Of a stretch of DNA of 64,000 nucleotides, positions 53,662-62,856 are shown piece after piece (positions within the stretch are counted from its first letter, which is position 1; every line of letters begins with the position of its first letter). The position numbers and the translations under genes were made by a program. This DNA is from Rugamonas aquatica (GTDB lineage: Bacteria; Pseudomonadota; Gammaproteobacteria; Burkholderiales; Burkholderiaceae_D): contig NZ_WHUG01000013.1 of NCBI RefSeq assembly GCF_009380215.1, forward strand, positions 62,001-126,000, written 5' to 3'. The notes below the pieces were generated by a model, which had not been told where the DNA came from, searched no databases, and saw only the letters and a list, made by a program, of their open reading frames with translations.

Positions 53662-54612
53662 TCAGTCGATAAACAGGGAGATCACGGAATCGCCCTTGAT
53701 GATGCGTTTGAACGTTTCTGCCAGCAGCGGTGCGCAGGTCAGTTGACGGATCTTGCCGCAAGCCTTGGCCGAATCGGACAGCGGGATCGTGTCGGTCACA
53801 ACCAGTTCGTCCAGCGACGAATTGGTGATGCGCTCGATCGCCGGGCCGGACAGCACCGGGTGCGTGCAATACGCGATAACTTTCTTCGCGCCGCGCTCTT
53901 TCAGTACTTCGGCAGCCTTGACCAGCGTACCTGCGGTGTCGACCATGTCATCCATAATCACGCAGTTACGGCCTTCGACTTCACCGATGATGTTCATCAC
54001 TTCGGAAACGTTGGCTTTCGGACGACGTTTGTCGATGATGGCCAGGTCGCAGCCCAGGCGTTTAGCCAGGGCGCGCGCACGTACCACACCGCCGACGTCC
54101 GGCGATACCACCAGCAAATCCTGGTAGTTCTTCTTCTGCAGGTCGCCCAGCAGAATTGGCGAAGCGTAAATATTGTCAACCGGGATGTCGAAGAAGCCCT
54201 GGATCTGGTCTGCGTGCAGATCCATGATCAGGACGCGCTCGACGCCCGCTTCTTCCAGCATGTTCGCGACCACTTTGGCCGAGATCGCAACGCGCGCCGA
54301 ACGTGGGCGACGGTCTTGACGGGCATAGCCGAAGTAAGGAATAGCTGCGGTGATACGGCCAGCGGACGCGCGTTTCAGGGCGTCGACCATCAGGATCAAT
54401 TCCATCAGGCTGTCGTTGGTTGGAGCACAAGTCGATTGCAGAACGAAGACGTCTTTACCGCGGACGTTTTCGTTAATCTCAACCATCACTTCGCCGTCCG
54501 AGAATTTCGAAACGTTTGCCTTGCCGAGAGGGATGCCGAGATTTTTAGCGACCCCTTCTGCCAATGCAGGATTAGCGTTGCCGGTAAAAACCATCAGGTT
54601 TTCGAAAGCCAT
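53662..54612 (-). CDS. prs: Ribose-phosphate pyrophosphokinase
   Basis: The 316-residue length and motifs fit class I PRPP synthase: VVSPDVGGVVRA (metal/ribose-5-P region), DMVDTAGTL (PRPP loop) and MDLHADQIQGFFDIPVDN. It makes PRPP for nucleotide, His, Trp and NAD synthesis. It follows tRNA-Gln and ispE, a conserved order. Confidence 0.97.
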   Translation of the reverse strand: MAFENLMVFTGNANPALAEGVAKNLGIPLGKANVSKFSDGEVMVEINENVRGKDVFVLQSTCAPTNDSLMELILMVDALKRASAGRITAAIPYFGYARQDRRPRSARVAISAKVVANMLEEAGVERVLIMDLHADQIQGFFDIPVDNIYASPILLGDLQKKNYQDLLVVSPDVGGVVRARALAKRLGCDLAIIDKRRPKANVSEVMNIIGEVEGRNCVIMDDMVDTAGTLVKAAEVLKERGAKKVIAYCTHPVLSGPAIERITNSSLDELVVTDTIPLSDSAKACGKIRQLTCAPLLAETFKRIIKGDSVISLFID

Positions 54613-54773
54613 TGGGAGTCCCAGAGATAGTCGATGAAAATTTTTGAAAAGTCGCCAGCGGAAGCCGCGCGGCGCTGTACTTAGATCTTAGTTGAATGGC
54701 TCGCTCTGGGCTGAGCCATCTTTGCTCTACCTGGCCGGAGACTTGCGCCTCGACGGGTCCAGATACAAACGAA

Positions 54774-54850
54774 TGGCAGGGGAACAAGGATTCGAACCTT
54801 GGTATGCTGGAATCAAAATCCAGTGCCTTAACCAGCTTGGCGATTCCCCT
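54774..54850 (-). tRNA. tRNA-Gln (anticodon TTG)
   Basis: The 77-nt minus-strand sequence folds into a cloverleaf. The acceptor stem AGGGGAA pairs with TTCCCCT, followed by the discriminator G and encoded CCA. The anticodon stem CTGGA/TCCAG holds the loop TTTTGAT with anticodon TTG, reading CAA. The T-arm contains GGTTCGAATCC. It lies between ispE and prs, a frequent betaproteobacterial position. Confidence 0.95.
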
Positions 54851-54883
54851 ACGCAACTGACTGCTTGTCGTTACATGGCCGGT

Positions 54884-54912
54884 ATTTTACAGCCATTTTC
54901 ACGCTAAGCCAA
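54884..54912 (-). promoter_or_regulatory. Sigma-70 promoter for tRNA-Gln (and possibly prs)
   Basis: On the minus strand TTGGCT (54907-54912) and TAAAAT (54884-54889) are separated by 17 bp. The predicted start is about 25 bp before the tRNA 5' end. Confidence 0.6.
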
Positions 54913-54926
54913 ATTTTTTTACTGCA

Positions 54927-55805
54927 TCACAACTTCGCGATGATCGGATGGCGATTCAGCGCTTTTGCTTTCCAGGCCTTCCACTTCGCCGGTACTTTTG
55001 CAAGCACCGCATCCGCTTCTGCCTCGGTTGCTACCGCACTGAACACGCAAGCACCGGAGCCAGTCATCCTGGCATCACCGTAAGCACTGAGCCATTCTAT
55101 CGCCTCTGCTACCGGCGGGAATAACTTCGTTGCTACCTGCTGCAAGTCATTCTTTCCAAACCCTTTTAAACCGTTTCGATTTTCGAGGTGGCTGGAAAAG
55201 TCCGTTATTATGACGACCGGAGTATCCCTTGTCAAATGTTCTGAGCAAAAAATTGCAGCCGTGGGCACGGCCACGCCCGGTTCGATGACGACATACCAAC
55301 AATCCGGCGCTTGCACCGGCCGCATCGCCTCCCCCACGCCCTCGGCAAAAGCGGTCTCGCCGAAGATGAAAAAGGGGATGTCCGCGCCCAGCGGCAGGCC
55401 CAGCGCCATCAACTCTTCCTTGCTTAGACCGGCCTGCCACAAAGAGTTCAACGCCATCAGCGTGGTGGCCGCATCGGACGAACCGCCGCCCAGGCCGCCG
55501 CCCATGGGTAGCACCTTGTCGATGGCGATATCGACGCCGCGCGGCAGCGCGCCCGTGCGGCGCAGCACCTCGGCCTGCAGCAGGCGGGCGGCTCGGATAA
55601 TCAGGTCGCTCTCTTCCGGCACGCCGGGCAAGTCGGTCACACGGCGGATGGCATCATCGTCGCGCAGCTCGAAATGCAGGGTGTCGCCGTGGTCGATCAG
55701 CTGGAACACGGTTTGCAGCAGATGGTAGCCGTCGGCGCGGCGGCCGTTCACGTGCAGGAAAAGGTTGAGTTTGGCCGGAGCCGGGCAATTCTTCAGACTG
55801 GTCAT
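54927..55805 (-). CDS. ispE: 4-diphosphocytidyl-2-C-methyl-D-erythritol kinase
   Basis: The 292-residue GHMP kinase has PAKLNLFLHVNGRRADGYH at the N-terminus and the ATP loop PMGGGLGGGSSDAA near 99-112, with ARMTGSGACVF near the end. It phosphorylates CDP-ME in the non-mevalonate isoprenoid pathway. It follows lolB closely (8 bp). Confidence 0.95.
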   Translation of the reverse strand: MTSLKNCPAPAKLNLFLHVNGRRADGYHLLQTVFQLIDHGDTLHFELRDDDAIRRVTDLPGVPEESDLIIRAARLLQAEVLRRTGALPRGVDIAIDKVLPMGGGLGGGSSDAATTLMALNSLWQAGLSKEELMALGLPLGADIPFFIFGETAFAEGVGEAMRPVQAPDCWYVVIEPGVAVPTAAIFCSEHLTRDTPVVIITDFSSHLENRNGLKGFGKNDLQQVATKLFPPVAEAIEWLSAYGDARMTGSGACVFSAVATEAEADAVLAKVPAKWKAWKAKALNRHPIIAKL

Positions 55806-55813
55806 GGTGCTGC

Positions 55814-56434
55814 TTATTCTGCGTTCGGACGGATGGCGATGCGTATCGTCAGGTCATCCACCTGCCCCGCGCCCAGGCGCGTGAGGTCGATGCGTTTGGG
55901 TTGCGGCACGGCGGCTGTATCGTCTTGCCACGTGACGTATTCGATTTTCCAGCCGTCGCGGGTGACGACCGTATTGTTGGCCGGCGAGGCGACGAAGCGC
56001 TTGCCGCTGGCGTCGGTGGCGTAGCCTTGCAGCCATTCGCGCAGGCCGGAGACCGGCAGCGTCCAGCCCAGCGTCTGCGCGGTCAGGCTGTCGAGGTCGG
56101 GCGCGGTGCGCGGCGGCTTGCCGCCCTGCTTGAGCGTGGCCGATTCCGGCGTGACGCTGATGACGGCAATGGTCTGGCCGAGCGGCGAGATCAGCGTGAC
56201 CTGGGTGGCGGCCTTGCTTTGCTGCCAGGTGAAACTGCCGGTCATCGGTTCGGCCTTGCCGTCGCGGGTGTAATTGACGGCGATGCCGCCGCCCAGTTCG
56301 ATGCTGTCGCGATATGGCGCCACGGCGGCGGTCGAACGCGGCGGAGAGGTGGCGCAGCCGGCCAGCACAGAGACGGCCAGCACGGAAGCGAGCAATGCGG
56401 CGGGCGCGCGGCGGCGCAGGGGGAATAAGGTCAT
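55814..56434 (-). CDS. lolB: Outer-membrane lipoprotein receptor LolB
   Basis: The 206-residue lipoprotein has the lipobox LAGC with Cys27 and a LolB-like beta-barrel half. ATG at 56434 is preferred over a TTG one codon earlier. LolB inserts lipoproteins into the outer membrane. The set TPR lipoprotein-lolB-ispE supports the call. Sequence conservation in the family is low. Confidence 0.88.
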   Translation of the reverse strand: MTLFPLRRRAPAALLASVLAVSVLAGCATSPPRSTAAVAPYRDSIELGGGIAVNYTRDGKAEPMTGSFTWQQSKAATQVTLISPLGQTIAVISVTPESATLKQGGKPPRTAPDLDSLTAQTLGWTLPVSGLREWLQGYATDASGKRFVASPANNTVVTRDGWKIEYVTWQDDTAAVPQPKRIDLTRLGAGQVDDLTIRIAIRPNAE

Positions 56435-56450
56435 CAAGTGATATCGTCGC

Positions 56451-58238
56451 TTACAGGCTTTGATTTAATCGGGCGAGCGTGCTTTTCAGCGCGTCGTTCT
56501 TCGGGTCTTTGGCCTGGGCTTCCTGCCACATCTGCTGGGCGCCCGCCTTGTCGCCCTTGGCGAACAGCACCTCGCCCAGATGCACGGCGATTTCCGGATC
56601 GCTGCGCAAGGCGTAGGCGCGGCGCAGCATCGCTTCCGCCTCACTCAGGTTGCCCATGCGGTACTGCACCCAGCCCATGCTGTCCATGATGAACGGATCG
56701 CCGGGCGCCATCTTCATCGCCTTGTCGATCAGCGAATAGGCTTCCGGCAGGCGCTCGTTGCGCTCGGCCAGCGAGTAGCCCAGCGCGTTGTAGGCATGCT
56801 GGTTGTCGGGCGCGGCGATCATCACCTGGCGCAGCGCCTTTTCCATCAGCTCCAGCTGGCCCAGCTTTTCGGCCACCAGCGCGAAGTCGTACAGCAGGTC
56901 GGGATTGTCCGGGTAGCGCTTGACCGCGTTTTCCAGCACCGTGTAGGCAGCGCGGTGGTCGCCGGCGTCGCGCAGGATCTGCGCATCGGCCTGGAAGATC
57001 TGCGCCTGGTCGACGGCTTCGGACGGCTTCAGCTCGGCCAGCTGCTTGCGGGCTTCGTCGACATTGCCTTTGCGGGCGGTCAGCTGCGCCATCTTCATGC
57101 GCGCGGCCAGGTAGATTTTCTCGTCGTTGCCTTCGACCTTGTCCAGCCAGTTGTAAGCCGTGTCGAGGTCGTTGCGCTGCTCGGCGATCTGCGACAGCAT
57201 CATCAGCACCTTGGACGGATCGCGCTCGTCGCTGGGATGCTCGGCCAGCACGTTGACGAAGCTGGTGAAATACTTCTCCGCCGCCGGGATGTCGTTGGAC
57301 TGCATGCCGATCACGCCCAGCGCGTACAGCGTGGCCAGGTTGTCCGGCTGGTCTTTCAACAGCACCAGGAATTCCTTGCGGGCCTGCTCGGTCTGTTTGG
57401 AATCGACCAGGATGCGGGCGTAGGCGGCGCGCACTTCGCGCGACTTCGGATATTTGTCCAGGAAGGTCGACAGCACTTTCAGCGCCGCGTCGATATCGCC
57501 CGACACCTGCGCCGTGGTCAGGATCGCCAGCTCGGAATCGGGCTTGATGCGCAGCGCCTGCTCGGCCTCGGTGCGGGCGCGCTCGTTGTCGCCCAGCGAG
57601 AACGCACCCTGCGCCAGGATCAGATGGCTTTCCAGCATGTCGCCGTAGGGCGCCAGCACGCGGTCTTCCAGCGCGAAAGCGGCGGCCTTGTCCTTGGCGC
57701 GCAGCAGGAATTGCTGCATCTGGAACATCGCCAGCGGACGCGCGCGCAAGGGTGCATTTTTCAGGCGCTCGGCGAAGATCTGCTCCGCTTCGCCGAGATC
57801 GTCGTTGACGACGGCAAAGCCGAGGAAGTACTGGGTGGCCTCGTCCGAATCCGGCGCCAGGCTGCGCCACAGGCGGATCGCCGACAACGCTTCCGATCCC
57901 TGCTTGGCGCCCAGCGCCATTTCGGCGGCGCGGCGCGCCAGGCGCGGATCGCGGGTCTGCTGGGCCAGCGCCATCATCGTGACGTAGGCGCCCTGCCAGC
58001 GGCCCTGCTTGAATTCCAGCTCGGCCTTGGTGATGCGGTACAACATGTCGCTGGTGAGGTCGACATTGGGCAAGGCTTCCTCCGCCGGCGCCACAGCAGG
58101 CGGCGCGGCGCTGTCCGCAACCGCCTCGGCGGGCGCGTCCGGCTCCGCAGCGGCGGTGGACTCCACCTGTTTTTGCGGCGCGATGGCGCACGCGGACAGC
58201 AAGGCGGAGAGAGTTACAATGGCGAAAGCGTTTTTCAA
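56451..58238 (-). CDS. TPR-repeat lipoprotein
   Basis: The 595-residue protein has an N-terminal signal with lipobox LSAC (Cys17), a Pro/Ala-rich linker (about 25-60) and about 12-14 tetratricopeptide-type helix pairs (for example YNALGYSLAERNERLPEAY and DSMGWVQYRMGNLSEAE). No ATG fits; TTG at 58238 has AGGA seven bases upstream and gives the correct signal length. An earlier TTG at 58262 is possible. It likely scaffolds an envelope complex; the partner is unknown. Confidence 0.85.
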   Translation of the reverse strand: MKNAFAIVTLSALLSACAIAPQKQVESTAAAEPDAPAEAVADSAAPPAVAPAEEALPNVDLTSDMLYRITKAELEFKQGRWQGAYVTMMALAQQTRDPRLARRAAEMALGAKQGSEALSAIRLWRSLAPDSDEATQYFLGFAVVNDDLGEAEQIFAERLKNAPLRARPLAMFQMQQFLLRAKDKAAAFALEDRVLAPYGDMLESHLILAQGAFSLGDNERARTEAEQALRIKPDSELAILTTAQVSGDIDAALKVLSTFLDKYPKSREVRAAYARILVDSKQTEQARKEFLVLLKDQPDNLATLYALGVIGMQSNDIPAAEKYFTSFVNVLAEHPSDERDPSKVLMMLSQIAEQRNDLDTAYNWLDKVEGNDEKIYLAARMKMAQLTARKGNVDEARKQLAELKPSEAVDQAQIFQADAQILRDAGDHRAAYTVLENAVKRYPDNPDLLYDFALVAEKLGQLELMEKALRQVMIAAPDNQHAYNALGYSLAERNERLPEAYSLIDKAMKMAPGDPFIMDSMGWVQYRMGNLSEAEAMLRRAYALRSDPEIAVHLGEVLFAKGDKAGAQQMWQEAQAKDPKNDALKSTLARLNQSL

Positions 58239-58383
58239 GGGAAGATCCTGGCAAGTCGGCAATAGGTACAGAGTCAGTGGATTTTACGCCCAACGCAACG
58301 ATCGCGTCTTTTGACTAGTGTAACCAAATATTCCGCCACGGCCAGAGTGTCGCCGCTCATTATTTCGACTGTTTGCCATCCAG

Positions 58384-59217
58384 ATGCCAGAATTACCAGA
58401 AGTTGAAGTGACCCGCCGCGGCGTTGCGCCGCATCTCGAAGGCCGCACCGTGCACCAGGTGGTGCTGCGGCGCGAGGGCTTGCGCTGGCCGTTTCCGGCG
58501 CAGCTGCCGCAGCTGCTGGCCGGCCACCAGGTGCTGCACATCGGCCGGCGCGGCAAGTACCTGCTGGTGCATTTCGACCATGGCACGCTCATCATCCACC
58601 TCGGCATGTCGGGCCATCTGCGCATCATGCCGGACGGCATAGAGCCGGAGAAACATGATCATTTTGATCTCGTTGTCGAGACGCCGGACGGCTTGCAGGT
58701 GCTGCGCATGAAGGATCCGCGCCGCTTCGGCGCCGTGCTGTGGCACGACCACGCCGACGGCATGCTGGAACACCACGTGCTGCTGCGCGAGCTGGGCGTG
58801 GAGCCGCTGGAAGCGGGTTTCAGCGGCAAATTGCTGTACGATCAAACCCGGCAGCGCAGCGCGCCCGTCAAGCAGGTGCTGCTGGCGGGCGACATCGTTG
58901 TCGGTGTCGGCAATATTTATGCTTCGGAAAGCTTGTTCCGGGCCGGCATCAATCCTAAGACGCCGGCCAAGCGCATCAGCCTGGCGCGCTACGAGAAGCT
59001 GGCCCAGGCCGTGCGCGAAATCCTGGCCGAGGCCATCGTCCAGGGCGGCAGCACGCTGCGCGATTTTATTAGCGTCAACGGGCAGTCCGGGTATTTTCAG
59101 CAGAGTTATTTCGTCTATGATCGTGCAGGCGTACCCTGCAAGGTGTGTGCGGCGCCGATACGCCAGATCAAGCAGGGGCAGCGCTCCACGTTCTACTGCG
59201 TGAATTGTCAAAAATAA
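58384..59217 (+). CDS. mutM: Formamidopyrimidine-DNA glycosylase (Fpg/MutM)
   Basis: The 277-residue enzyme has the catalytic N-terminus Pro2-Glu3 (MPELPEVEVTRRG), Lys58 in RRGKYLLV, the helix-two-turn-helix with GNIYASES and a C-terminal zinc finger (Cys252, Cys255, Cys272, Cys275). It removes 8-oxoguanine opposite C. It is divergent from the TPR gene and is followed 8 bp later by the GTPase and then mutY. Confidence 0.97.
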   Translation: MPELPEVEVTRRGVAPHLEGRTVHQVVLRREGLRWPFPAQLPQLLAGHQVLHIGRRGKYLLVHFDHGTLIIHLGMSGHLRIMPDGIEPEKHDHFDLVVETPDGLQVLRMKDPRRFGAVLWHDHADGMLEHHVLLRELGVEPLEAGFSGKLLYDQTRQRSAPVKQVLLAGDIVVGVGNIYASESLFRAGINPKTPAKRISLARYEKLAQAVREILAEAIVQGGSTLRDFISVNGQSGYFQQSYFVYDRAGVPCKVCAAPIRQIKQGQRSTFYCVNCQK

Positions 59218-59225
59218 GGGCAGAG

Positions 59226-61157
59226 ATGATGGTCAGGGATTTCGAACAATACAGCGCGTGGCGGCAAGGCGTGGTCACAGCCTTGAAGAACTACCAGTCC
59301 TGGGTGGCCGGCGCGTCCCTGACCGATGCCGCCACCGACCAGCGCATCGTGCGCACCTTGGCGCGGCTGGCCGACGATAAATTGTCGGTGGCCTTCGTCG
59401 CCGAATTCTCGCGCGGCAAATCGGAGCTGATCAACGCCATCTTCTTTGCCGACTACGGCCAGCGCATCCTGCCGTCCGCCGCCGGCCGCACCACCATGTG
59501 TCCGACCGAGCTGATGTACGACGCCAGCTTCGCGCCATCGATCCGCCTGCTGCCTATCGAGACGCGGGCCGAGAACCTGTCCACCAGCGACTACCGCGAC
59601 CAGCCCGCCGCCTGGACCGTGCTGCCGCTGAACCTGGACGCCGGCGCCGACATGCACGAGGTGTTCAAGCAAGTCAGCCTGACGCGCCACGTGCCGGTGG
59701 AGGAAGCCAAGCGCTACGGCCTGTACGACGAGGACGATCCCGACATGCCGGTCACGCTGAACGATGCCGGCCTGGTCGAAATCTCGCTGTGGCGCCACGC
59801 GATCATCAACTTCCCGCATCCGCTGTTGAAGCAGGGCCTGGTGATCCTCGACACGCCGGGCCTGAACGCCATCGGCACCGAGCCGGAACTGACGCTGAAC
59901 CTGATCCCGAACGCGCACGCGGTGCTGTTCATCCTGGCCGCCGATACCGGCGTGACCAAGAGCGATATCGAAGTCTGGCGCAACCACATCGGCGCGGGCG
60001 CGGGCCGGCTGGTGGTGCTGAACAAGATCGACAGCATGTGGGACGAGCTGCGCAGCGAGGCCGAGGTCAACCTCGAAATCGAGCGCCAGCAGGCCAACGT
60101 GGCGCACGTGCTGGCGCTGGAGCCGCGCCAGGTGTTCCCGGTGTCGGCGCAGAAGGCGCTGGTGGGCAAGATCACGCAAGACCCTGCGCTGCTGGAGCGC
60201 AGCCGTCTGCAGTCGCTGGAGAGCGCGCTGTTCAACGAGCTGATCCCGGCCAAGAAGGAAATCGTGCGCAAGCAGCTGGGCGAGGAATTACAGGCGCTGA
60301 GCACGGCGCAGCTGGCGATGATTAACGCACGCAGCCGCGGCGTGGTCGAACAGCTGCACGAGCTGAAGAGCCTGCGCGGCAAGAACCAGAGCGTGATCGC
60401 GCACATGATGCGCCGCATCGATGTCGAGAAGAAGGAATTCGACGCCAGCCTGTTCAAGCTGCAGGCCACGCGCGCCGTGTTCACGCGGCTGTCGACCGAG
60501 CTGTACACCAGCATGGGCATGGACATCGTGCGCGACGATATCGAACTGGTGCGGCAGGAGATGCAGCGCAGCCGTTTCTTCACCGGCGTGCGCGAAGCGG
60601 TGCGCAATTACTTCGAACGCATCCGCGCCAACCTCGACGCGGCCGAGCGCAAGACGCTGGAGATCAGCGAGATGATGGGCGTGATGTACCGCCGCTTCTC
60701 CAACGAGCACGGCTTGACGCTGGCCTTGCCGATGCCGTTCTCGCTGGAGCATTACCGCGAGGAGATCGCCAGCATCGAGGCGATCTACTACAAGCAGTTC
60801 GGCACGGCGACCCTGCTGACCACCAGCCGCGTGGTGCTGATGGAGAAGTTCTTCGACACCATCGCCTCGCGCGTGCGCGGCTGCTTCCGCGCCGCCAACA
60901 ACGATGCGGAGGCGTGGCTGAAGGTCATCATGGCGCCGCTGGAGGCGCAGATCCGCCAGCACAAGGACCAGTTGAAACACCGGCTGGCGTCGATCCAGCG
61001 CATCCACGATGCGACCGACAGCCTGGAACAGAAAATCGATGCGTTCGAGGGCAGCCAGCAAGAGCTGGAGGCGCAAAAGGCGCGGCTCAATGAATTGGCG
61101 GGGCAGATCAGCATCGCCATCAATGCGGAATTCGTGGCGCTGGACGCCGCCGCTTAA
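59226..61157 (+). CDS. Dynamin-family GTPase
   Basis: The 643-residue protein has a GTPase domain (about 50-330): P-loop AEFSRGKS (59-66) with Ala at the usual first Gly, G2 region GRTTMCPTEL (87-96), G3 DTPG (209-212) and G4 NKID (266-269). Long helices follow (about 370-640). No TM segment is clear. Bacterial dynamins remodel or protect membranes; this one sits between mutM and mutY with gaps of 8 and 14 bp. Starts 59226 or 59229 are equivalent. Confidence 0.9.
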   Translation: MMVRDFEQYSAWRQGVVTALKNYQSWVAGASLTDAATDQRIVRTLARLADDKLSVAFVAEFSRGKSELINAIFFADYGQRILPSAAGRTTMCPTELMYDASFAPSIRLLPIETRAENLSTSDYRDQPAAWTVLPLNLDAGADMHEVFKQVSLTRHVPVEEAKRYGLYDEDDPDMPVTLNDAGLVEISLWRHAIINFPHPLLKQGLVILDTPGLNAIGTEPELTLNLIPNAHAVLFILAADTGVTKSDIEVWRNHIGAGAGRLVVLNKIDSMWDELRSEAEVNLEIERQQANVAHVLALEPRQVFPVSAQKALVGKITQDPALLERSRLQSLESALFNELIPAKKEIVRKQLGEELQALSTAQLAMINARSRGVVEQLHELKSLRGKNQSVIAHMMRRIDVEKKEFDASLFKLQATRAVFTRLSTELYTSMGMDIVRDDIELVRQEMQRSRFFTGVREAVRNYFERIRANLDAAERKTLEISEMMGVMYRRFSNEHGLTLALPMPFSLEHYREEIASIEAIYYKQFGTATLLTTSRVVLMEKFFDTIASRVRGCFRAANNDAEAWLKVIMAPLEAQIRQHKDQLKHRLASIQRIHDATDSLEQKIDAFEGSQQELEAQKARLNELAGQISIAINAEFVALDAAA

Positions 61158-61171
61158 GACTTAGGAACAGA

Positions 61172-62302
61172 ATGAAAGTTGTAGCAGTTGAGAATTTTGC
61201 AGATCCCAGTTTCTCGGCCGATCTGATCGGCTGGCAAAAAGTACATGGACGCCATGTGCTGCCGTGGCAAAACACGCGCGATGCGTATCTGATCTGGCTG
61301 TCGGAAATCATGTTGCAGCAGACGCAGGTGTCGGCTGTGCTGGGTTATTACGCGCGCTTCCTGGAGCGCTTCCCTACCCTGCGCGACCTGGCCTCGGCGC
61401 CGGTCGAGGATGTGATGGCACAGTGGAGCGGCCTGGGCTACTACACGCGGGCGCGCAATCTGCACAAGTGCGCGCAGCGCGTGGTGGCGGAGTATGACGG
61501 CGTATTCCCTTCCGATCCGTTGTTGCTGGCGGAGTTGCCGGGCATAGGCCGTTCGACGGCGGCGGCGATCTCGGCGTTTTCCAGCGGCACGCGGGCGGCC
61601 ATCATGGACGGCAACGTCAAGCGCGTGTTCGCGCGTGTGTTCGGCATCGACACGTATCCGGGCGAGCGCAAGACCGAGGAAATGATGTGGCGCCGCGCCG
61701 AGGCTTTGCTGCCCGAGCAGGGCATTGAATCGTACACGCAGGGCTTGATGGACATGGGCGCGACGCTGTGCACGCGCAGCAGTCCATCGTGCGAGCGCTG
61801 TCCGATGCAGCCGCGCTGCGTGGCGTTTTCCACCAACCGCACCAAGGATCTTCCTGTGCGCAAACCGAAGAAGGCCAGTCCGGAAAAGCACGCGGTGATG
61901 CTGGCGATTATCGACGGCGGCCAGGTGCTGCTGGAGCAGCGTCCGCCAAGCGGCATCTGGGGCGGTTTGTTGTCGCTGCCAGAGCTGGACGGTCATCTGC
62001 TGGCCGAGGATGATGAGGTGGAAGCGGTCGATGACGATGCGCTGATGCTGGCGGTAGGCAAGTTCGGCGAGATGGAATCGCATGAGCGGTTGTCGACGGT
62101 GACACATGTGTTCACGCACTACAAGCTTCACATCGCGCCCTACCGCGTGACCCTGGCACGCCGGCAGGCGATGGCCGCCGAATCCGGCCACGTCTGGTAT
62201 GACGCCGCCAAAATCCCCGACGCCCCGCTGCCGGCGCCGATCAAGAAGCTGCTGCTGGAATTGGTGGGCGACAGCAAGGCTGCGCAGCAAAGGATGTTTT
62301 AA
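61172..62302 (+). CDS. mutY: A/G-specific adenine glycosylase MutY
   Basis: The 376-residue protein has Glu45 in LSEIMLQQTQVS, the HhH motif LPGIGRSTAAAI, Asp in IMDGNVKRVFAR, the 4Fe-4S cluster C-x6-C-x2-C-x5-C (CTRSSPSCERCPMQPRC) and a C-terminal NUDIX-like domain (about 230-365). It removes A mispaired with 8-oxoG. With mutM it makes up two thirds of the GO system. Confidence 0.97.
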   Translation: MKVVAVENFADPSFSADLIGWQKVHGRHVLPWQNTRDAYLIWLSEIMLQQTQVSAVLGYYARFLERFPTLRDLASAPVEDVMAQWSGLGYYTRARNLHKCAQRVVAEYDGVFPSDPLLLAELPGIGRSTAAAISAFSSGTRAAIMDGNVKRVFARVFGIDTYPGERKTEEMMWRRAEALLPEQGIESYTQGLMDMGATLCTRSSPSCERCPMQPRCVAFSTNRTKDLPVRKPKKASPEKHAVMLAIIDGGQVLLEQRPPSGIWGGLLSLPELDGHLLAEDDEVEAVDDDALMLAVGKFGEMESHERLSTVTHVFTHYKLHIAPYRVTLARRQAMAAESGHVWYDAAKIPDAPLPAPIKKLLLELVGDSKAAQQRMF

Positions 62303-62802
62303 GGCCAGAGCTTGATGGCGGAGATTACTACGGTACAAATCGACGCCGCGGAGCCAAGGCACCATTTGATCATGCGGGATTCCAACTTAGCCAAGTCTTT
62401 TTTGGTAACGTAGTTTTCCAGGATTGCGGCGACTCTGGCTTCAAGGCGAGCAAACTCTTCTTTGGTTACGTAATTTTCTTGAATTGCGACGACTCTGGCT
62501 TCAAGGCGAGCAAACTCCTCTTTGGTTACGTAATTTTCTTGAATTGCGGCGACTCTGGCTTCAAGGCGAGCAAACTCTTCTTTGGTTACGTAATTTTCTT
62601 GAATTGCGACGACTCTGGCGTCAAGGCGAGCAAACTCTTCTTTGGTGACGTAGTTTGACTGGATAACCATCACCCGGCCCTCTACCCGGAGGAAGTCTTC
62701 CTTCGTGACATAGGGCTGGGCTGCCAAAGTCGCGTTGATGACAGCCGTGTCTTTTTCGACGGCTGCCACACGCTGCCCCAGTTGTGCGATTTGATCGTCC
62801 AT
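62299..62802 (-). CDS. Tandem-repeat coiled-coil protein with C-terminal TM helix
   Basis: The 167-residue protein has an N-terminal helix (1-28), five 20-residue repeats (about 32-135, consensus NYVTKEEFARLEARVAAIQE) and a C-terminal hydrophobic segment (about 146-163). The repeats are alternating heptad-like helices, so a rod-shaped oligomer tethered to the membrane is likely. It resembles small coiled-coil proteins near phage or envelope genes, but no family is certain. Its stop overlaps that of mutY (62299-62302). Confidence 0.75.
   Translation of the reverse strand: MDDQIAQLGQRVAAVEKDTAVINATLAAQPYVTKEDFLRVEGRVMVIQSNYVTKEEFARLDARVVAIQENYVTKEEFARLEARVAAIQENYVTKEEFARLEARVVAIQENYVTKEEFARLEARVAAILENYVTKKDLAKLESRMIKWCLGSAASICTVVISAIKLWP
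62401..62700. repeat. Five tandem 60-bp DNA repeats
   Basis: Five units of exactly 60 bp (62401-62460, 62461-62520, 62521-62580, 62581-62640, 62641-62700) encode the 20-residue repeats of the coiled-coil protein. Units 2-4 differ from each other at only a few bases, unit 1 slightly more, unit 5 is diverged. This is expected to vary in copy number. Confidence 0.95.
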
Positions 62803-62856
62803 CCCCCATCATTGTTCAATGACGGGGAATGTTCAAGGTCAGCTGCTTGAGTTGAA

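Noticed and set aside
62401..62700. Tandem repeats considered as a CRISPR array
   Set aside because: Units are contiguous, with no spacers, and encode regular 20-residue protein repeats in frame.
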